Shown piece by piece: positions 1 to 42,600 of a stretch of 64,000 nucleotides of DNA; the stretch's first letter is position 1; the number at the start of each line of letters is the position of its first letter. The notes beneath the pieces are model-generated. The model saw nothing but the letters and a program-made list of their open reading frames with translations. It did not search any database and was not told the DNA's origin. A program made the position numbers and the translations under genes. Source of the DNA: Girardinichthys multiradiatus (taxonomy: Eukaryota > Chordata > Actinopteri > Cyprinodontiformes > Goodeidae); NCBI RefSeq assembly GCF_021462225.1, contig NC_061795.1:2805001-2869000 (forward strand). Reading direction: 5' to 3'.

Positions 1-200
1 CCTTCTGATTTTTGGCTTTAACTTGTATGATAAGTGACAGTGTGGAATCTCTCTGGTTTTTACACTGGATGTTTTAATAAAATAATCTTAGAATCTCACA
101 AAGATTAAATCATCTCATGATTTATTGCTACATTAGACCCTTGAATTGAAAAAAGGAGTTCCTCCTTCTTTTCCATGACTGCATGTCTCTCTGCCATCAG

Positions 201-29842
<29,642 letters not shown>

Positions 29843-30149
29843 ACAACAGGCTCGGATTGGGTAGTCTCAAAATTATGGTTTTGGTTTATTGTTCTAATTA
29901 CTGATGATGCATCGGAATTTTGGGGTTTTGCATTTTTCATCTTAAGATTCAATATTTTTTTCAGTTTTCTATCCTTTTGTTGCCATTTTTTGGTTAAACC
30001 AGAAATATTGCCAAAAGTGGTTGCACCCTCCTCCAAATCATTAAATCCACATCCTCCAACCACTTCCATAGCTCCATAGCTGCATGTATACAGACCGTAG
30101 GCACATAGACCTGCAGTCTGTTTCTGCAAACATTTGTGAAAGAAAGAGT

Positions 30150-30610
30150 CGCTCTCAGCTCAGTTAATTCCAGCGTGGTACCGTTGTAGGATTCTGCCTG
30201 TACTGCATCCTAGAGCAGTGGACTAACGAGTCTTGCCTCTCTGTGTGATGAGTTTACGGCTTCCAGGAGAACGGCACCAGCCTGACTGCACTGTGTCAGG
30301 TTTGGTTCAGAAGGGATTATGGTGTGGGGCTGTTTTGCAGGAGTTTGGCTCGGCCCGTTAGTTCCATCGAAACAAACTCTTGACCCAACCCAACACTTTT
30401 TGGACAGTTTGCTGGTCCTTACTTTGTGTGAACAGTTTGGGGGGGGGCCCTTCTTGTTCCAACATGACAGAACACGAGCTCACAAAGCAAAGTCCATAAG
30501 TACCCTGCTTACACAGAGTCCTGCTCTCAACTCCACAGAACTCTTTTGGGATGAATTAGAGCAGAGACAGTGAGCCAGGCCTTCTTCCAACATCGATGTC
30601 TGACCTCAAA
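30150..30610 (+). mobile_element. Tc1-like transposase fragment downstream of lrrk2
   Basis: An open stretch 30319-30573 begins MVWGCFAGVWLGPLVPSKQ and ends LNSTELFWDELEQRQ, the middle and C-terminal blocks of a Tc1-like transposase with the QDN block degraded to QHDRTRAHK. It lies in the putative lrrk2 3' UTR or intergenic space. No TIRs seen. Confidence 0.7.
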
Positions 30611-30619
30611 AACAGCCTC

Positions 30620-31130
30620 TGACTGAAGACACTCTGTTGTTGTAGGACAGTCTCATGAAGAGGATGCTCAGGGTTCTCCATAATGTTCTTCATTTTATGA
30701 AGAATCCATCTTTCCACAATGATCTCCAGAGGTTCCAGAGGAGTCCCCAGAACAGAACCAGACTTCTTTATCAGCTTGTTGAGCTTTTTTAAGTCCCTGG
30801 TTCTGATGCTGCTTCCCCAGCAGATGATGGAGAAGAGATCACACTTTCCACAACAGACTTATAGAAGATATGCAGCATCTTGCTGCAAACACCAAAGGAC
30901 CTAAGCTTCCTCAAGAAGTACAGTCTGCTCTGTCCCTTCTTGTAGATGGCTTCACAGTTGCATCTCCACTCCAGTCTGTTGTCCAGGTGAACACCGACGT
31001 ATTTATACTCCACCACCTCTTCTCCCATGATGGAAATAGTGTTTGACTTATTCCTGTTTCTCTTAAAATCTACAATCATCTCCTTTGTTGTTTGTTTGTA
31101 GCTGTACTGCCACACACACACGTCTACTAT
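30620..31130 (-). mobile_element. LINE fragment, C-terminal part of reverse transcriptase ORF
   Basis: Minus-strand frame 30789-31121 encodes [55 protein letters not shown] and [13 protein letters not shown], a conserved region after the RT domain of a widespread fish non-LTR retrotransposon. A related 3' end lies at 53432-53898 on the plus strand. The fragment is truncated at both ends here. Confidence 0.8.
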
Positions 31131-31747
31131 AAAGTGACAGCAACAGTAGTAGTTGAAATTAGATTCTTATTTTTACAGAGGAGTCGGCCAAAAGGGATCA
31201 ACACTTCAGCTGCACTGAACCGGATGTTTTACCTCAGTTTCTGACGACCACATGCACTTTTCAGGACTCTGACCCTGGATGTTCAATAAGACTGGAAAAC
31301 TGAAGAATCCACTGCTAGATTTATTTTTCTCTTGTCTTTTAACCCAGCTCACTTCAAAAATAAAGTGGCATGTGTTGTTAGATAATGACGGTCTTTGAAT
31401 TTTGGGAGGTTTTTTTAAAGGGACACTGTTGGTTTGCGATTTTAGTCTCAAGAACTGAGGAGATGTTAACGACATCCTGCTCCCGATAAACAGATATGGA
31501 TTTTCACTTTGTGTACAATAAGAAAAGCAGAAACTGGAAAGAAAGCACAAAAAGAAAAGCCATAAAAAGTGTCCATTGGATTATTTATTTCCGTGTTTGT
31601 GTGCCCATATTTACCAGTTTATTAAGCCATTCTACATAGATGGGGTAAAACGTTCTTCTAATGCTGCCTTACTTGTACATGTTTTGAGTATTTTTTTAAT
31701 GGGCATCCTTGTAGCTGAAGTCACTGTGATGCCAAACAAAGCAAGTC

Positions 31748-31753
31748 AATAAA
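31748..31753 (+). terminator. lrrk2: Candidate lrrk2 poly(A) signal AATAAA
   Basis: AATAAA in gtcaataaaagctattttgg, about 1.9 kb past the lrrk2 stop. Another AATAAA lies upstream near 31357 (caaaaataaagtggc). Which is used cannot be told from sequence alone. The opposing signal of slc6a15 lies at 31837-31842. Confidence 0.45.
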
Positions 31754-31836
31754 AGCTATTTTGGATACAGTTATGACTCGTGATTTCTATAGTCCGGGTC
31801 CTTTACACATAAGAGTCATGAATCTAGTTTGGTGTC

Positions 31837-31842
31837 TTTATT
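31837..31842 (-). terminator. slc6a15: Candidate distal slc6a15 poly(A) signal
   Basis: TTTATT on the plus strand is AATAAA on the minus strand, about 1.67 kb past the slc6a15 stop codon. A nearer alternative is at about 32761-32766 (cttttattcttg, i.e. AATAAAAG on minus). The stretch 31843-33506 has no gene or recognised repeat and is best read as slc6a15 3' UTR. Confidence 0.45.
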
Positions 31843-33506
31843 TTGCTTGTTAATAATAACAATGTACATTAAATATTTGGCTTATTTTCATTAAGGTGTA
31901 CAGTTCTGTCCGTGTGTAAAGAGCCTTAAATAAATGTATTCCAAACGTCATACTAAAATATTTTTGAGAACCCCCTGTGCAAACTTGAGGGGACAAGAGG
32001 GAACGTGAGACGAGTACAGTTGGATAAATGTGCTCACACTGTGTTCCATTTTGTACAGAATTTGGATCTGGGAATGACATCGCCTTTATTTGGTTCTCTA
32101 AGTGGGCTTCTTGTATGAATATCTGTCTGTCCGTTCACAACAAATAGGATTTGCTGACTGAAATGCTAGGTGAGCAGGCAGGCTAACTGCTATTAACACT
32201 TCAAGCTAATAAAATATTTCTCTGCTTTTTTACCTCCAAACACCGCAGCACCACAGAGGGTTGTATATTACTGGGTGTGTAACAGATTTAATGACATAAA
32301 ACATGTTAGATGTGAAGATAAATCATTTACTGTAACTGTTTATCCAGCCATATTGGATTTTCACTCTTGAAATGACTTCACCAGATCTTTGTCTTATGTT
32401 TTTATGTTTAATACCCAACACAATGAAAAGTCCAGATGTCACACTGTTTTGTAATCACTGTCAGTTGACTGTTTACTGAAGTGGCGTTTGTAAGGATTCT
32501 CTGGAGAGATTATTCAAAGAGGAACGGTCAAAGATCTCTCTCTCTCTGTACGCTCCAACCTTGTTAAATGTTACAGCAGAAGACGTTGTGCTTTTCTGTT
32601 AACAAAATGGTGCTGTAAAAACGTATTAATAGTATCAGCGAGGGATTATACGAGCGCAATAAAAACTGAAGTGCTAAAAAGTGTGGATTTTACCAGATAG
32701 AAAAAGCAAACAAACATAAAGTCAAGAATGAAAAAAGTCGTAAAGTAAGGGTCGTTTCGACTTTTATTCTTGAACTGGAGGAGGGGGGGAAAGAGACATC
32801 GAAGTTAAGCATTTCATGAAAAAAATATTTACAAAGAGGACGCAGTCCTCACCAACACGAACAGAACATTAGTAAAAAAAACAAAGACATGAGAGTTAAG
32901 TACCTCTGAACCTTAAAAACACTGCTCTGATATCCAAACTATCAGGATAAATATATTTATAATATTTATATTGTATTTACAGAATACCTCAAATTTACAA
33001 CGTGCATGTATTCTATAAACAAATATAAATGTCTTAGGCACACTTCAGTCTCAGACAATCATGGGAGTGGAATACAAACACCGTCCTCTCTCTGTTTTAA
33101 CAAAGTTTAACAAGTAGTGGCTAGACTGGGACCAACCTCAATACTTTAATATGGGGACCTAAATGCACACAATCATTTTATACAGCAGGATTATTGCTGC
33201 AAACAGACCTATATCCATGAAGACCTTCAGAGCTCTACAGATTCGAATAGGATGGGGCAAAAACTGAAAGGGGTCAAAGTCTAGGGTGTGGTCAAGCAAA
33301 TGAGTTAGACAAGAATATCTCTTCCAAAACCGTTTGTTTTTAGGCTTACAGTCACATAAGGTTCAGAGACAACATACAACAGAGCAGCTACCTTCTCTAC
33401 AAGGAGTATACATTGCAGTAACAATGTACAACAATGACAATGGCTGACTAAACGCACGCAGAAGGGTGGAGGAGAGAAATGGCCGGGTAGGGCTAACTAT
33501 CATAGT

Positions 33507-36500
33507 CTACAAGTTCGACTCGGGCATGTCTGGCATGTCCGCCATCAGGTAACCGATCCCATAGCGGCCATTGGGAGCTGTGTCCACCTCGGTGCCCCCA
33601 CTGCCACTCTGCTTGCGGTAGATGCTTTTGCCGGGCATCGGCGAGGGCACCTCGCTGCGGGTCTTGCCATGAATCAGGCTGGCATCGTCGTCGTCCTCCG
33701 GCCGGGGGCTCTCCTTGATGACGCGGCCCTTCTTGTAGGAGACGGTGGAGAGGCCACCGGTGTTGTCGTCGATGATGTTGAAGTAGCGCAGACAGAAGAC
33801 CACAGGCACTGGCATCATGGCCATCACCACCAGGGAGATGCAAACTGCAATCCCCCATGGAGGGAAGTGGAGGATCTTCTCTATGGCCTGATGGGATGGA
33901 GGTGAGAGAAGTGACAAGGTGACTATGGACAGCCAGGTCTCTGGTGATAAAGATTTTTATAGTGCCTTCAATAAGTATTCACAGCCCTAGAACTTTCCAA
34001 AATTTTGTCACAATACAGCCACAAGTTTAATTGTATTTCATTGGGATTTTATGGGATAGAGCCACTCACGGTAATCCATGATTTTGAAATAATGGTCTGT
34101 AAAACAGATACAAATCTGAAAAGTGTGGCATTGATTTATATTCAGCCCCCTTTACTCTGTTTCCCTCTAAATGTAGTGCAGTGCCTTCAAAAAGCAGTTA
34201 TTAACCGCACTCCAACTAAAACATGGCCGACAACCAAAACAGTTTAGAGAGAGCATTAATCAGAGAAGCAGGTAAGAGGAGCTGTCAATCCCTGTAGACC
34301 GTCGGCCTTTACTTCCCTCCTTGAAGGGAGTAAAGAGAATGAACCAGAGAATGGAGAGGCCAAAATCAACGCCAGGTTCTGTGGAGGCGGGGTTGTAAGC
34401 CAGACACGCCAGCAAGTTGAGGAACAGAGTCACACTGTTGAACATCCAGAGGTAGTACATCGTTTTGCAGACTCCGGTGCTCTGCAGCTTGGGGGGAGCT
34501 GCAGAGATCCACTGCTCAGATGAAAGAGTCTGTTGTCAGAACAACTGCTAGTTGCACTCCACTCATCTGGCTCTTATTGAAGAGTGGTAACACAAAAGCC
34601 ACTGCTAAAGGAAATCCATAAGAATATATGTTTAAATTTCCCACAAGCCATGTAAGGGACACAGCAAACGTGGAAGAATGCTCCGGGGAACACCCTGAAC
34701 GCAGCCTCCCCACGATGACTCACAATGTGGGCATGCTTTTCTTTAGCAGGGATAGAGAAGCTGGTCAGGGTTGACATGGAATACTTTAAATCCAAGAATA
34801 TTCATTTGGTAAAATGGCCTAGCCAAAGTCTAGGCTTTAATCCAATTGGGAATCTGTGGCAATATTTGAAAATTGATGTATACATCTCCATCCAATGTGA
34901 CTGGGCCTGGGATATTTTGCAAAAAAAATTAAATAAAAGGGAGACCATTTTGTCCCCCTTCACAGTTATGCACTACTTTGTCACAAAATCTCAACACAAT
35001 ACATACGTTTGTGGTTATAACATGACTAAATATAGTTAAATTCAAGGGGCGTAAATATTTATGCAAGAAACTTTAAAAGTAAAAAAAATATTAGCTTTAT
35101 CTGACAAACTAAAGGCTATGTTTAGAACTTTATCTCCTTTAGCCTTTGTTCCACTTAGCTTTAAAATCACACGGGTGCTTTGGTCTTTGTGCAGCAGACC
35201 GAACATCCTGTTTATTGTTCTTGGCTTAAGGAGCGTTTAAACATGTTTATTTCCAAAACAATTTTAGTTTTTTGTACTTTCAGCAACCGCCTTGCTTCCT
35301 CCGTACCCTTTCATTTGCTTTCATTTCATTCCAGGGCGCCAGGTGGATCCTGGGTCTAAGGAGAGCTGGGCTGGGGACCTCAACTCACCTCTTCCTGTAT
35401 CCAGGCACTATAGCTGGGTGGCGTCATGGTCAGCTGGATGAAGCTGGAGCAGAGAAGAACCAACAGCAGGATGGGTGTGATGTACTTCCACATGTAATAG
35501 TAGAAGCGGTATGGAGTGAAGCCCAGCATGTCCTTCAGGTCTTCAAGGAATCTGGGAAAGGGGAGGAAGGAGAACCGTATCTGCCAGTGAGACCAGGTGT
35601 TTGTTTCACCAACATCACAGTTGTTCTTCTTACAAACCAGAGTGTTTCGAAGCCAAGCAAAATGGATTGCACTGACATTAATGTATGTTACGTGCTAATA
35701 TGCTAACAGATCCATCCACTTACTTGTCGATCCCATAGAACCAAGCGATTGCCACATTCTCCAGGATGACGACGATGAGCAGAGGTAAAGTGGCAGCATA
35801 GTCATCGAACATAGTCACAAAGTAGTTCCCTGAGCGCTGAACAAACAGGAGACCAATGGAGAAGGCCAAGACACAGCATCCCACTGCAAGAGAGAGGTGG
35901 GTTTTTTGTTACTGGACAATATATATAGTCTGGTGCGATGTATCTACTTTCAGACAAACACAACAGGTTTCCCCTTAACATTCATTTGATATCTTTAGTA
36001 ATTAGATTTACTTATGTCTTTTTTGATTCGTTTTTGTCTTCAGCTCCTTGTTGCTCTAATTTAAAAGGCCTGTTTTATACCTTTGCATGAGATTTTGCTG
36101 TTTGCCAAATGAAACTTCTGGCTACCCTTTACTCTAAAGCTGTCTGATATTAGGAGAACATGCAATATAGTGATGTTACTGTTGACAAAATTGATTGCAA
36201 GTACCCCACACTTTCACATCAACAGACGGACTAAATCAAAAAGGGTTCATAATCATGAAATTATGAGATATGAAATCCTGACCCAGTGAGCAAAAAGATC
36301 AGCTTTTGAACATCTGCAGAAAGTATTGGCCTGCTTCTCCGAAACGGACCTCAAGATTGCTGTATGCAAGTGAGATTTATTTCATTTTATACCCCCTAAA
36401 CATTCTGGACCCACATTTGTTATGACAGGTAACATAAAGGGCTTGTTGCTCTGTGATCATTCTTTCTGACCTGTGAGAAACTCCTTGCGGACTTTGAACA

Positions 36501-36663
36501 TATCAATTAGTGGAGTAAGGATGCCCTCGATGGTGCCGAACATGCTGCCGAGGCCCAGGTTAATCAGCATGAGGAAGAACATGACAGACCAGAAAGGCGA
36601 GGCTGGGAAGTGGGTCATAGCTTCTGTGAAGGCAATGAAGGCCAAGCCTGTGCCTTGGACTGC
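33507..36663 (-). CDS. slc6a15: slc6a15 coding exons 8-11: TM8-TM12 and C-terminus
   Basis: Exons 36663-36471 ([21 protein letters not shown]8 and part of the next loop), 35883-35724 ([32 protein letters not shown]), 35551-35389 ([22 protein letters not shown], ending WIQEE) and 33887-33507 (TM12, then a cytosolic tail with an acidic [12 protein letters not shown] patch and DMPESNL end). The stop TAG is at 33507-33509. The intron between the last two exons contains the SCAMP-bearing transposon. Confidence 0.95.
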
Positions 36664-39600
36664 CTGTTAGAGGAAGATAAAAACACAGGAGTTATTAGCA
36701 GTGACTTCAGACATCCTACTTTAGGAGAAGTTTGAGGCTATTCCTAGTTTTCTATATAAAGCTTGGGTACTCCGGCTTCCTCCCACAGTCGAAAGGTTAA
36801 CTGGTCTCTCTGAATTGTCCTTAGGTATGAGTGTGTGTGCATGCAAGGATGTTTGTCCTGTGTCTGTGTGTTTCCCTGTTCAAGGTGTACACCACCTTTC
36901 ACCCAATGACCGCTGACACCAGCCCCCCACTGCGACCCTGCATGGACAAGTGCAGATATTGGATGTGCCATGTTCGGATGCCTAAAGCTATTAGGAATAT
37001 TTACACTATGACACAAAATGTTTTTACTCTTTAGGAAAGCTTTAATAGAAAGATCTCATCCCAAAGTGATCTTTCACAAAGTGAGGTTCTCCAGCTAGAA
37101 TATTTTTGGTGTTATACTGCAAAAAATATCGCAGAAAAACAAAAGGGCACTGTAAAGCATAGTGAGGAAACCTGAGATGGTCATGGGAATGTCCGTTCTT
37201 ACTGTCCAGGATCTGTTTTAGGCCTGTTGCAGAAACACAAGCTGTTAATTGCTAAACTGCTGCTTTAAGATTATGCCTTTTACATTATTGGACACATTTC
37301 TTTTCTTTTTTTTCCCATTTTTATGTAGTTAATGTTTTTTTGTCCACATAAACTGTTATGACTAAGGGGAGATGCTGTCTTGCTTTGTTGTATGCTATTA
37401 GCAACACAATGAAAAGACAATAATTTACCAGATTGAAAGGGGCTTAGTTTAACCCCTTACTGCCTGAATGTATTTACAAATACAATAAAAATGAATTATT
37501 TGTGTTTTTGCTACCAAGCAGAAGCTAAATTAAATAGACATTGCTCATTTGAATACAGCCCATATAGAAACACAAGGCATAACTGAGCTTAATAATAATG
37601 AAACATGTTTTCCAGGCCCAGGTACATAGAATATTTAATCACTGAAACAGGCCTTTGAAACTTTATTTCAGCATATGTTTTTGTACATATGTTGAGATTC
37701 AGTTAAATCACAACTGGCTGTTGTTCACACTCTGCATCAACAGGCACCTCAGCCCCACAAAGAGCAGTGGCCGTTTGATGCGAATTTGGGACAATAGTCA
37801 ACAAGAGGATAAAAATTACAAGTAAAAGTATTACAATGTATAGTGTAAAAGTTAAATAAAGTTAAATACGTTAAAACTTGATATTACTGTTTCTAAATCT
37901 GCTTCAGGGAGATTAAATGGTGGATTAAATTTGCTATTTGAAGGGAGAGCTAAGCTAACAATGCAGAAGGCTTCCAAATCAACTTGAAGTCTGAATTTAG
38001 ACTAGTTATGTTGGAGGTTCCACCTCCAAATTCAATATGGCCACCACACATAAGATCAACTGAAAGCTGCAGTAAAAAGCTACTTAATTACAGTTTAGGT
38101 GGTTAATATCTCATTGCCAGTGTTGTGTTTTGCACAAATGAATGTGTTTATTCATGGAGCTCACATTTTTAAGAACTCTGAACAAAATGATGCATTTTTT
38201 AAGTGTACAACATCGTGGAAATGCAGCGGTCTTGACGTTATTTAACAGCGCTCTGTTTGGCATGAAGGAAAGATTTAAACTATGTTTTTTAAGGACAGAC
38301 ATTTGTATATTTCACAGAGAAAGAGCTGCAGGTTTTGCCCTTAAGGAGCATGCTGAGTGTCTGCTGAGTGTCAGAGTGCACATGGGCAGCGGAGACCAAG
38401 TTTAGCTTTGTGAGGACCTATACTGGTGATTTGGGCACAAAACTTCTCCTCCCTTTAAACTTGACTGCTACTCTCTCTAAATAATATCTATGAAATTGTT
38501 CATTTCTGTTGATGAAACTATTACTAAGTCAATGAGAGTTTATATGAGGAAAGGCTGGGGATGGGATGATTCATGTGCTAATTTGTTCATGACTGAAGCA
38601 CCCTGTGTATGTTTAACCCTTATTTTAGACAGAGTAAGATTCATGAATGAGAACTAGTTCAAGTGGAAGTGTTAATGGAAGAAATACTTCATCAGTTTGT
38701 GTTACTAACATTAGCTCGTCTGGTCACTGAGCCCTGAAGTTAGCGAATCCCACCAGTAAAATAAATGCACCATAATCAAAAAGCTAAGCTGCGTGGTAGC
38801 CACAAACTAATTTAACATTTTCCACATGGTAAGAAGAAAACTGATTAAGATTTTTGGTTGTTTTCTTTGCATGTACCTGATTGAGCTCATCTTCAATGCT
38901 GCAGGGCTCCAGCCCCAGTTTGGGGTACTCATTCTCCTTCACTCCTTTGATGATCTGAATCATCTGATGGTAATCTTCAGCAGTGACCTGACTAACCTGA
39001 GTCAGGTTTATATGGTGGGGAATAAGGCTTGGTTCAATGCCATTCCCCAACAGTGCCACAATCTTATTAGTGTTTCTAAGGAATAGAAGAGGGAAGTGGG
39101 GTATACAATTCAAATGTGTTTCTATGAAAATCTTCCATGTAATTATGAAATAGTTCATTTAGTCAAAAATATTTTACACACAGCAGTTCTGTCCTAGATA
39201 AGCAACAATTCTCTAAATTGTCTTATTGCATGTTAATTAATTTAACAAGACTTTTTTGACATGATGAATTCAAGTCATTTAGCATGAATCCTGTCCTAAA
39301 AAACAAAAATAATTACTGTTTAACTATGAGGTGTTTTCACTCTTTTTCAGCAATCACAGTCTGTTCTCAGACAGTGGAGAAGTGTCTAAGCTGAAGCTCT
39401 CACGTACAGAGCAACACATTTGCTGTTCATGATGTTGGCTTTGAAGCCCAGCACAGCGAACACCACCAGGGTGGCCAGCACAGAGGTGAAGAAGTTGATG
39501 AAGGACACCAGGACAGCATCGAAGTGGCAGTTGTTGTCACGCTTGTTGTAGCTGGAGAAGGCGATGACGCCACCGAAGCCAAGGCCCAGAGCGAAGAAGA

Positions 39601-42600
39601 CCTGCGTGGCTGCCTCTCGCCACACTTTGGCCTCCAACATGATCTCTAGCTGAGGTTAGAGCAGAGATATTTGGTTTTTAATGAAGTTACTTAAGATTTT
39701 TCCCAATTGTGTAGCGTTATGCATCATAATCAGAATTGCCACTTTTAGATCATTCCCAAACAATGTTTGGAAGCTTAAAAATTCCTATTTGAACAGAACA
39801 CTATAAATACTCATGTTTTAAGCTCTATACATGAAGTATGGTGATTACATTGGCTTGCACTAACTTGGTCAAGATGCTGTGGTTTATATTTATTTTGATA
39901 AAACCCTGTTTATGCATGCACATGGAGGTAAGAATAAATGAACTGATTTTTCTCTGCATTTGGAGCTTTTTATTACACTTCTGATGAGAACTTAACTCAT
40001 CATGAACCAGAACGTTATTTTATTTTGGGCTCTTAATGATTGATTTGAACCTTTTCTCCAGCATGTCATGATCATACACACAACTTCAATGTATTGTAGC
40101 AGGAAGCACCTCAACCACACACTTGTACCACTATCAGCAAAACAACCCCACAGCATGATGCCGCCACTACCTTGAGTCACGCACCATGAGTCATTCAAAC
40201 ATATTTCCAGTCATTATGGTCCAATAATTCAATCTTTGTCTTGTGTGACCATAAACTTTCTCTCCAGGAAGCATCAGGTCTGTCCCTGATAACAGATGTG
40301 AAGTTTAGTCAACCTTGAAGTGGTCAGTTATGGAGCAGGCCCTTCGTTCTTGATCAGCACCGTTCCGCCCATGTCAATCTAAAATTTGCTTCATTGTGAA
40401 CATCGGAACCACCAGTCCAGCAGTTTTTCTTAACATTCTGGACATTTGAGTATAAAACATGAAACTTAACACCAGTGAAGTTGGCTTCCTATTTGGAAGT
40501 GTGGTAAAGAATTAATTTAGTTTTCTGTCATCTGAACAAACTTAGATCAGTGTCATTTTTTAACTATTTAATGCTTTGTAGTTTAAAATCTGGACTGGGT
40601 TATCCTATAATCCAGTATAACTATTTCTGAAAATCACAACCTGTGACCTCTTATACCATTGTTTTAATTGTTAATGCTTGGTCTGGCATGGGACTCTGTT
40701 ATAAGACGGTCTACAAGCCAAAAAGTAGTGAAATGATCTTTTGTTGATTTTTAAATGAGTATGCATTTATTTTCAATTATGATGCAGCAAATTAAAGTAA
40801 AATGTACAAAGTAATGTAAAAATCTTTCATTTTTCTGATCAGATTTTTTTTCCCCGGACTTACCTAAACCTGGGTAATGATCAAATTAAATTCCATTCTT
40901 TTCAGCCATTTCAAGATTGTCTGAAATAGATTGCACCGATGATCTTAAAATATGTAACTGTTTAGAAATCATTAGAAGGCCCATATTCATTTGGTATTCG
41001 TTCCCATGATGCCTTTATACAATCTTCTCACTGGAACTGTTATCTTCAAATGTTCTGGTTTGATTGGGTTGTTCTTCCAGATAACACCACTGCAGCACTG
41101 CAGGGTCCAATAGGTCCTACTCCTCTAAAAGATGTTCCACTAAGAGATTTGTAACTATTCATTGTATCTGAACCATGGCTGAGGTCATTGTCATCTTCTA
41201 GCATCAGCAAAGAAATGTGACACAACAATATAGATGAAAGTAACCTTCCTTTCTTAATGAACAAGTGGCCCTAAATTATCCCAGCAAATGATATTACCTG
41301 AAAATGTACCGCCCCACCCCGTCAGACGACAGCTGTAAAACCTGACAGTCACCACGTGGTGGTTCTCCATAACATTTCACTGCTTCCATTTCCCCCAGGC
41401 TCGGAGCAGGACACACACCAAGCTGCTTTGGTGTCCACAGGTACTTGGAGATGGAGGCCAGCGTGCCGTTTGAAGCAGCGAGATGTCAGATGACAAGACG
41501 GAGCAGACATAAAAGGCAGACGTGCTCTGCTGAAAATAAGCATCTTCGGCTGGCTGGTTACATAAGGACCCTGTAACTGCTGTTTCCATGGTGACATGAT
41601 TCTGTGGCCTGACTTGCTATTGGCTGCTTGCTACTGAGAAGCCAGCCTATTACCTCCTCTACTCTTTGAGCTCATGCAGTGAAACTATCATGGAATAAAG
41701 TGAAGGAACTGTAAAAATACTGAAGTGTGTGAGTGAAAACTGGTCACTTAAAAGTAAGGAAACAAATAGGCTTTTATGTTTGATAGAAAATAAATAGTAT
41801 AAATGTACAGAAGGGAGCATCTGTTCTTCAGACATGTTTTACCTTGGGTGTGAACATGTGTCGAATCCCGTCGATGGAGCCCTTCAGCAGCAGAGCCCGA
41901 GCCAGGAAGCAGATCAGAACAAGGTAGGGAAACAAGGAGCTGAAGTACATCACCTGCAAGAAGGAGAGAAGTTCTGATCAGTTCTTGTCAGAAAAAAAAC
42001 CCGTCAGAACAGATTATGTGAGTCTTTGAGAAACTCTAAAAATAAATGTTGTTTGAAGTCACTGCCTGACTAACTGGGCAGCAGCTAACATCATCACTCG
42101 AAGGAGAAAAAGCTTTTTTTTACATTTACCAGAGTCCATTTTTCAACTTGTAGATGAGATGTATGTTGTGTCTATGGTTTTGTTATTAAAACCCCTCCAT
42201 ATTTCTCATCTATCTCCCGCAGCCCGGTCCAGTCGTTGTCATCTACATCTGGAGAAGGCTGAGCTACTATTATGAGATATGAAGGTGAGTGCTTTAAGCT
42301 TGACATGCAACTGTAGCTGTTTGAAACTTTTATTTTGAAGTAAGAATATATGTAGTTATTAGGTTGCCCTGTGTTTACAGTTAATTCTAGGAATGGGCCA
42401 GTTACTGGCACCAAGGTATAACAAGGTTGTGAACAGTAGTGGTTTGAAAACCACTGAAAATGTCTGTCAAAGTATTCATACGGGTTGATGTCCTTTTAAT
42501 GACATGCAGGAGAAAGTTCCTGGAATGACCAGAATTTTCCCCAATTCTTTGCAGCGTAGTATGCTCCCCCTCCCTCTTCTGTTGCGGTGCACCACTGGTC

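Noticed and set aside
33493..33905. Overlapping open frames on both strands across the last slc6a15 exon
   Set aside because: They are out-of-frame shadows of the GC-rich SLC6A15 C-terminal exon; only the frame ending at 33507 matches the family.
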